NCBI GenBank assembly: GCA_027345905.1
Contig: DAIETC010000198.1
Location: forward strand, 1 to 7,533
Source of the DNA: Kineosporiaceae bacterium
GTDB taxonomy: Bacteria > Actinomycetota > Actinomycetes > Actinomycetales > Angustibacteraceae
Direction of reading: 5' to 3'
DNA: 7,533 nt
The first letter of the stretch is position 1; every line of letters starts with the position of its first letter. This document shows, piece by piece, positions 5,482 to 7,533 of the stretch. The notes below the pieces were generated by a model, which had not been told where the DNA came from, ran no database searches, and saw only the letters and a list, made by a program, of their open reading frames with translations. A program made the position numbers and the translations under genes.

Positions 5482-6180
5482 GTAGGCCGCGCGGATGCTC
5501 TCGTCGTTGCCGAGCTCCTCGCCGGTGCCCTGCCGGACAATCTCGCCGGTCTCCAGGACGTAGGCCTGGTCGGCCGCCCGCAATGCCTGCATGGCGTTCT
5601 GCTCGACCAGCAGGATCGTTGTGCCCTGCTGGTGGATCTCACCGATGATCGCGAAGATCTGCGCGATCAGCTTCGGGGCGAGCCCCATCGACGGTTCGTC
5701 CAGCAGCAGCAGCTTGGGTCGGCCCATCAGGGCGCGTCCGATCGCGAGCATCTGCTGCTCGCCGCCGGACATCGTGCCGGCCGGCTGCGTGGTTCGCTCC
5801 TGCAGCCGGGGGAACAGACCGAAGATGCGTTCCAGGTCGGCCTTGGCGGTGGCCTTGCGGTCCTTGCGGGTGTAGGCGCCCATCTCCAGGTTCTCCAGGA
5901 CGCTCATTCCCGGAAAGATCCCGCGACCTTCGGGCGACTGCGTGATGCCCAGCTCGACGCGCTCATGCGCCGGCATCGAGGTGATGTCCTTACCCTCGAA
6001 GACGACGCGCCCCGCGCGCACCGGGCGCAGACCCGACAAGGTCTTCATCGTGGTGGTCTTCCCCGCGCCGTTGGCGCCGATCAGCGTGACGACGCTGCCT
6101 TCGGGAACGGCGAAGGACAGGTCGCGGATCGCCTCGATCCGCCCGTAGTTGACGCACAGGCCCTCGACCTCAAGAAGCAT
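5464..6180 (-). CDS. livF: LivF-type ABC transporter ATPase
   Basis: Cytoplasmic ATPase of a branched-chain amino-acid-type (HAAT family) importer, 238 residues, the family's normal size. It shows Walker A GANGAGKT (35-42), the Q-loop at Q81, QSPEGRGIFPGMSVLENL (81-98) typical of LivF, signature MSGGEQQ (137-143), and Walker B LLLLDEP (157-163) with E162. VEQN (192-195) stands where other ATPases have the switch histidine; that replacement is usual for LivF. The chain ends AAYLGG-DV. The ATG at 6180 overlaps the livG stop by 11 bases, so translational coupling is likely. The open frame upstream of this ATG is livG read out of frame. The last 18 bases of the gene are part of a tandem repeat. 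Substrate is inferred from the family only; related sets move urea or amides. Confidence 0.94.
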   Translation of the reverse strand: MLLEVEGLCVNYGRIEAIRDLSFAVPEGSVVTLIGANGAGKTTTMKTLSGLRPVRAGRVVFEGKDITSMPAHERVELGITQSPEGRGIFPGMSVLENLEMGAYTRKDRKATAKADLERIFGLFPRLQERTTQPAGTMSGGEQQMLAIGRALMGRPKLLLLDEPSMGLAPKLIAQIFAIIGEIHQQGTTILLVEQNAMQALRAADQAYVLETGEIVRQGTGEELGNDESIRAAYLGGDV

Positions 6181-6964
6181 CCTCGTCCACCCCCAGGTAG
6201 GCCGCGATGACGGCCGGGTCGTCGCGGATGTCGTCTGGTAGGCCCTCGGCGATCTTGCGGCCGAACTCCAGGACGACGATCCGGTCGGTGACGCCCATGA
6301 CCAGACGCATGTCGTGCTCGATGAGCAGGACCGTGTAGCCCTGGTCACGAACCCGGCGGATCAGGTCCATCAGCTCGCGCTTCTCGGCCGGGTTGAAGCC
6401 CGCGGCCGGTTCGTCCAGGCACAGCAGCGCGGGGTCGGTGGCCAGGGCGCGGGCGATCTCCAGCCGCCGCTGGTCGCCGTAGGGAAGGTTGCGTGCCAGC
6501 TCGTCGGCCCGGTGACTGATCCCCATGAACTTCAGCAGCTCGCCAGCCCGCTCGTGCCCCTGCGCCTCCTCGCGGCGATGGCGCGGCAACCGGAACAGTG
6601 CGCTGCCCACTCCGGTGCGGTGCCCGGCGTCCGCCCCCACCAGGATGTTCTCCAGCGCCGTCATGTTGCCGAACAGCCGGATGTTCTGGAACGTGCGGGC
6701 GATGCCCAGCTTGGTGATCGCATGCCGCTTGCGCTGCCCCAACGACTCGCCACGAAACAGCACCTCACCGGACGTCGGGGGGTACACGCCGGTCATGGTG
6801 TTGAAGCACGTGGTCTTTCCGGCGCCGTTGGGGCCGATCAGGCCGAGGATCTCGCCTTCGCCGATGGTGAACGACACGTTGTCCAGGGCCACCACGCCAC
6901 CGAAGCGGATGGTCACCTCGCGCATCTCCAACAGGTGCTGGGGCTGCGCCGCGGACTCAGGCAC
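6170..6964 (-). CDS. livG: LivG-type ABC transporter ATPase
   Basis: Second ATPase of the same importer, 264 residues. It shows Walker A GPNGAGKT (44-51), ARTFQNIRLF (89-98) with Q93 in the Q-loop, signature LPYGDQRRLEIARAL (160-174), Walker B ALLCLDEP (179-186) with E185, the LivG-type PAAGFNP (186-192), and the switch histidine in LLIEHDM (213-219, H217). It ends with the family tail VIAAYLG followed by a short acidic end. The start is GTG at 6964, overlapping the livM stop by 8 bases. GGAAGGGGG (6981-6973) lies 8 bases upstream as ribosome site. Expected to pair with LivF under the LivH/LivM membrane dimer. Confidence 0.95.
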   Translation of the reverse strand: MPESAAQPQHLLEMREVTIRFGGVVALDNVSFTIGEGEILGLIGPNGAGKTTCFNTMTGVYPPTSGEVLFRGESLGQRKRHAITKLGIARTFQNIRLFGNMTALENILVGADAGHRTGVGSALFRLPRHRREEAQGHERAGELLKFMGISHRADELARNLPYGDQRRLEIARALATDPALLCLDEPAAGFNPAEKRELMDLIRRVRDQGYTVLLIEHDMRLVMGVTDRIVVLEFGRKIAEGLPDDIRDDPAVIAAYLGVDEDAS

Positions 6965-7533
6965 TGGCCGTTCCCCCTTCCAGCTCCTCGAGCTTCTCGT
7001 CGACCTGCTTGGCGCGCACGGTGCGGGTTGGCGGGAACAGCCCCTGCGGCCGGAAGTTGGCCAGCAGGACCAGCAGAACGCCGAACACGAGCACTCGGTA
7101 GTCCGCGAACGGTCGGAACAGCTCGGGCAGGAACGAGACCACGATCGCGCCGACGATCACCCCCTTACGGTTGCCCGCCCCCCCGACGACGACGGCGGCC
7201 AGGAACAGCATCGAGAGCAGCAGCTGAAACGACTCCGGGTTGACGAAGGCCTGTTTCGTGGCGAACAGCGCACCGGAGAGACCACCCACGAAGGCGCCGA
7301 TCGCGAAGGCGAGCAGCTTGAACTTGAAGGTGGGCACCCCCATGAGCTCGGCTGCGTCCTCGTCCTCGCGGGTGGCCTCCCAGGCCCGGCCGACCCGGCT
7401 GTTCTGCAGCAACCGGTCGGCCGTGATGATCACGAAGATGACGGTCAGCGCGAGCCAGTAGTAAGGGATCTGGTCGAGGATCCCGAACCTGAGGAAGGTT
7501 GTCGTGTCGCCGAGGTCGATCGTGGCCACCGCC
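6957..7533 (-). CDS. livM: LivM-type ABC permease, 5' end outside window
   Basis: C-terminal 191 residues of an inner-membrane permease of the branched-chain amino-acid importer family; the frame stays open to the window edge, so the true start is not visible. The coupling loop that contacts the ATPases is clear: RVGRAWEATREDEDAAELMGV, with E-A-x-R-E-D-E and A-A-x-x-x-G as in LivM. It is followed by the membrane segment KLLAFAIGAFVGGLSGALFA. Further hydrophobic stretches are PYYWLALTVIFVIITA, LLLSMLFLAAVVVGGAGNRKG with a glycine-rich turn, VIVGAIVVSFLPELF, and VLVFGVLLVLLANFRPQGLFP. The last 25 or so residues are charged and probably cytoplasmic. The stop overlaps the livG start by 8 bases. 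LivH and the substrate-binding protein would be expected further upstream, outside the window. Confidence 0.93.
   Translation of the reverse strand, partial: AVATIDLGDTTTFLRFGILDQIPYYWLALTVIFVIITADRLLQNSRVGRAWEATREDEDAAELMGVPTFKFKLLAFAIGAFVGGLSGALFATKQAFVNPESFQLLLSMLFLAAVVVGGAGNRKGVIVGAIVVSFLPELFRPFADYRVLVFGVLLVLLANFRPQGLFPPTRTVRAKQVDEKLEELEGGTASA

Noticed and set aside
6181..6348. Longer livF beginning at 6348
   Set aside because: The extra residues are livG read out of frame; the LivF family begins with MLLEVEGL at 6180.

Overview
The window reads as a chromosomal segment of a high-GC actinobacterium. The evidence is a mycothiol-biosynthesis deacetylase (MshB), a DNA polymerase I of the actinobacterial type (tyrosine in the O-helix, degenerate proofreading domain), strong G/C preference at third codon positions, and GTG starts. 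I cannot name the genus from sequence alone. No mobile element, RNA gene or CRISPR array is visible.

Layout. Positions 1-116 are an unassigned flank. On the minus strand, read right to left, a GNAT acetyltransferase (4495-3893), polA (3838-1130) and mshB (1115-117) follow each other with gaps of 54 and 14 bases. A DUF554 multi-pass membrane protein lies on the plus strand (4638-5396), divergent from the GNAT gene across 142 bases. It converges on the end of a liv-type ABC transporter operon on the minus strand. That operon is livM (5' end cut off by the window), livG and livF (7533-5464), with overlapping stops and starts. From memory, a liv operon close to polA also occurs in Streptomyces, so the backbone looks conserved, with the DUF554 and GNAT genes between the two blocks.

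How the genes work together. LivM, LivG and LivF are the permease and the two ATPases of one branched-chain amino-acid-type importer. PolA does gap filling, Okazaki-fragment processing and repair. MshB makes GlcN-Ins, the precursor of mycothiol, the actinobacterial low-molecular-weight thiol. No functional link between PolA and MshB is known to me, but they appear to share an expression signal. Both lack a clear Shine-Dalgarno sequence, and both carry the same nine-base string CCTAGGCTG, which places a TAGGCT hexamer exactly 6 bases before the start codon. These are the only two CTAG tetramers I could find in the window. The layout is that of leaderless actinobacterial promoters.

Other points worth a look: the catalytic aspartate of PolA motif C is a glutamate (E855); MshB carries about 40 extra N-terminal residues; and the 3' end of livF, stop codon included, is tandemly duplicated in the convergent gap, where it forms small GC hairpins. 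I saw no clearly new multi-gene system. The window is mostly core and housekeeping genes with a few unusual details.
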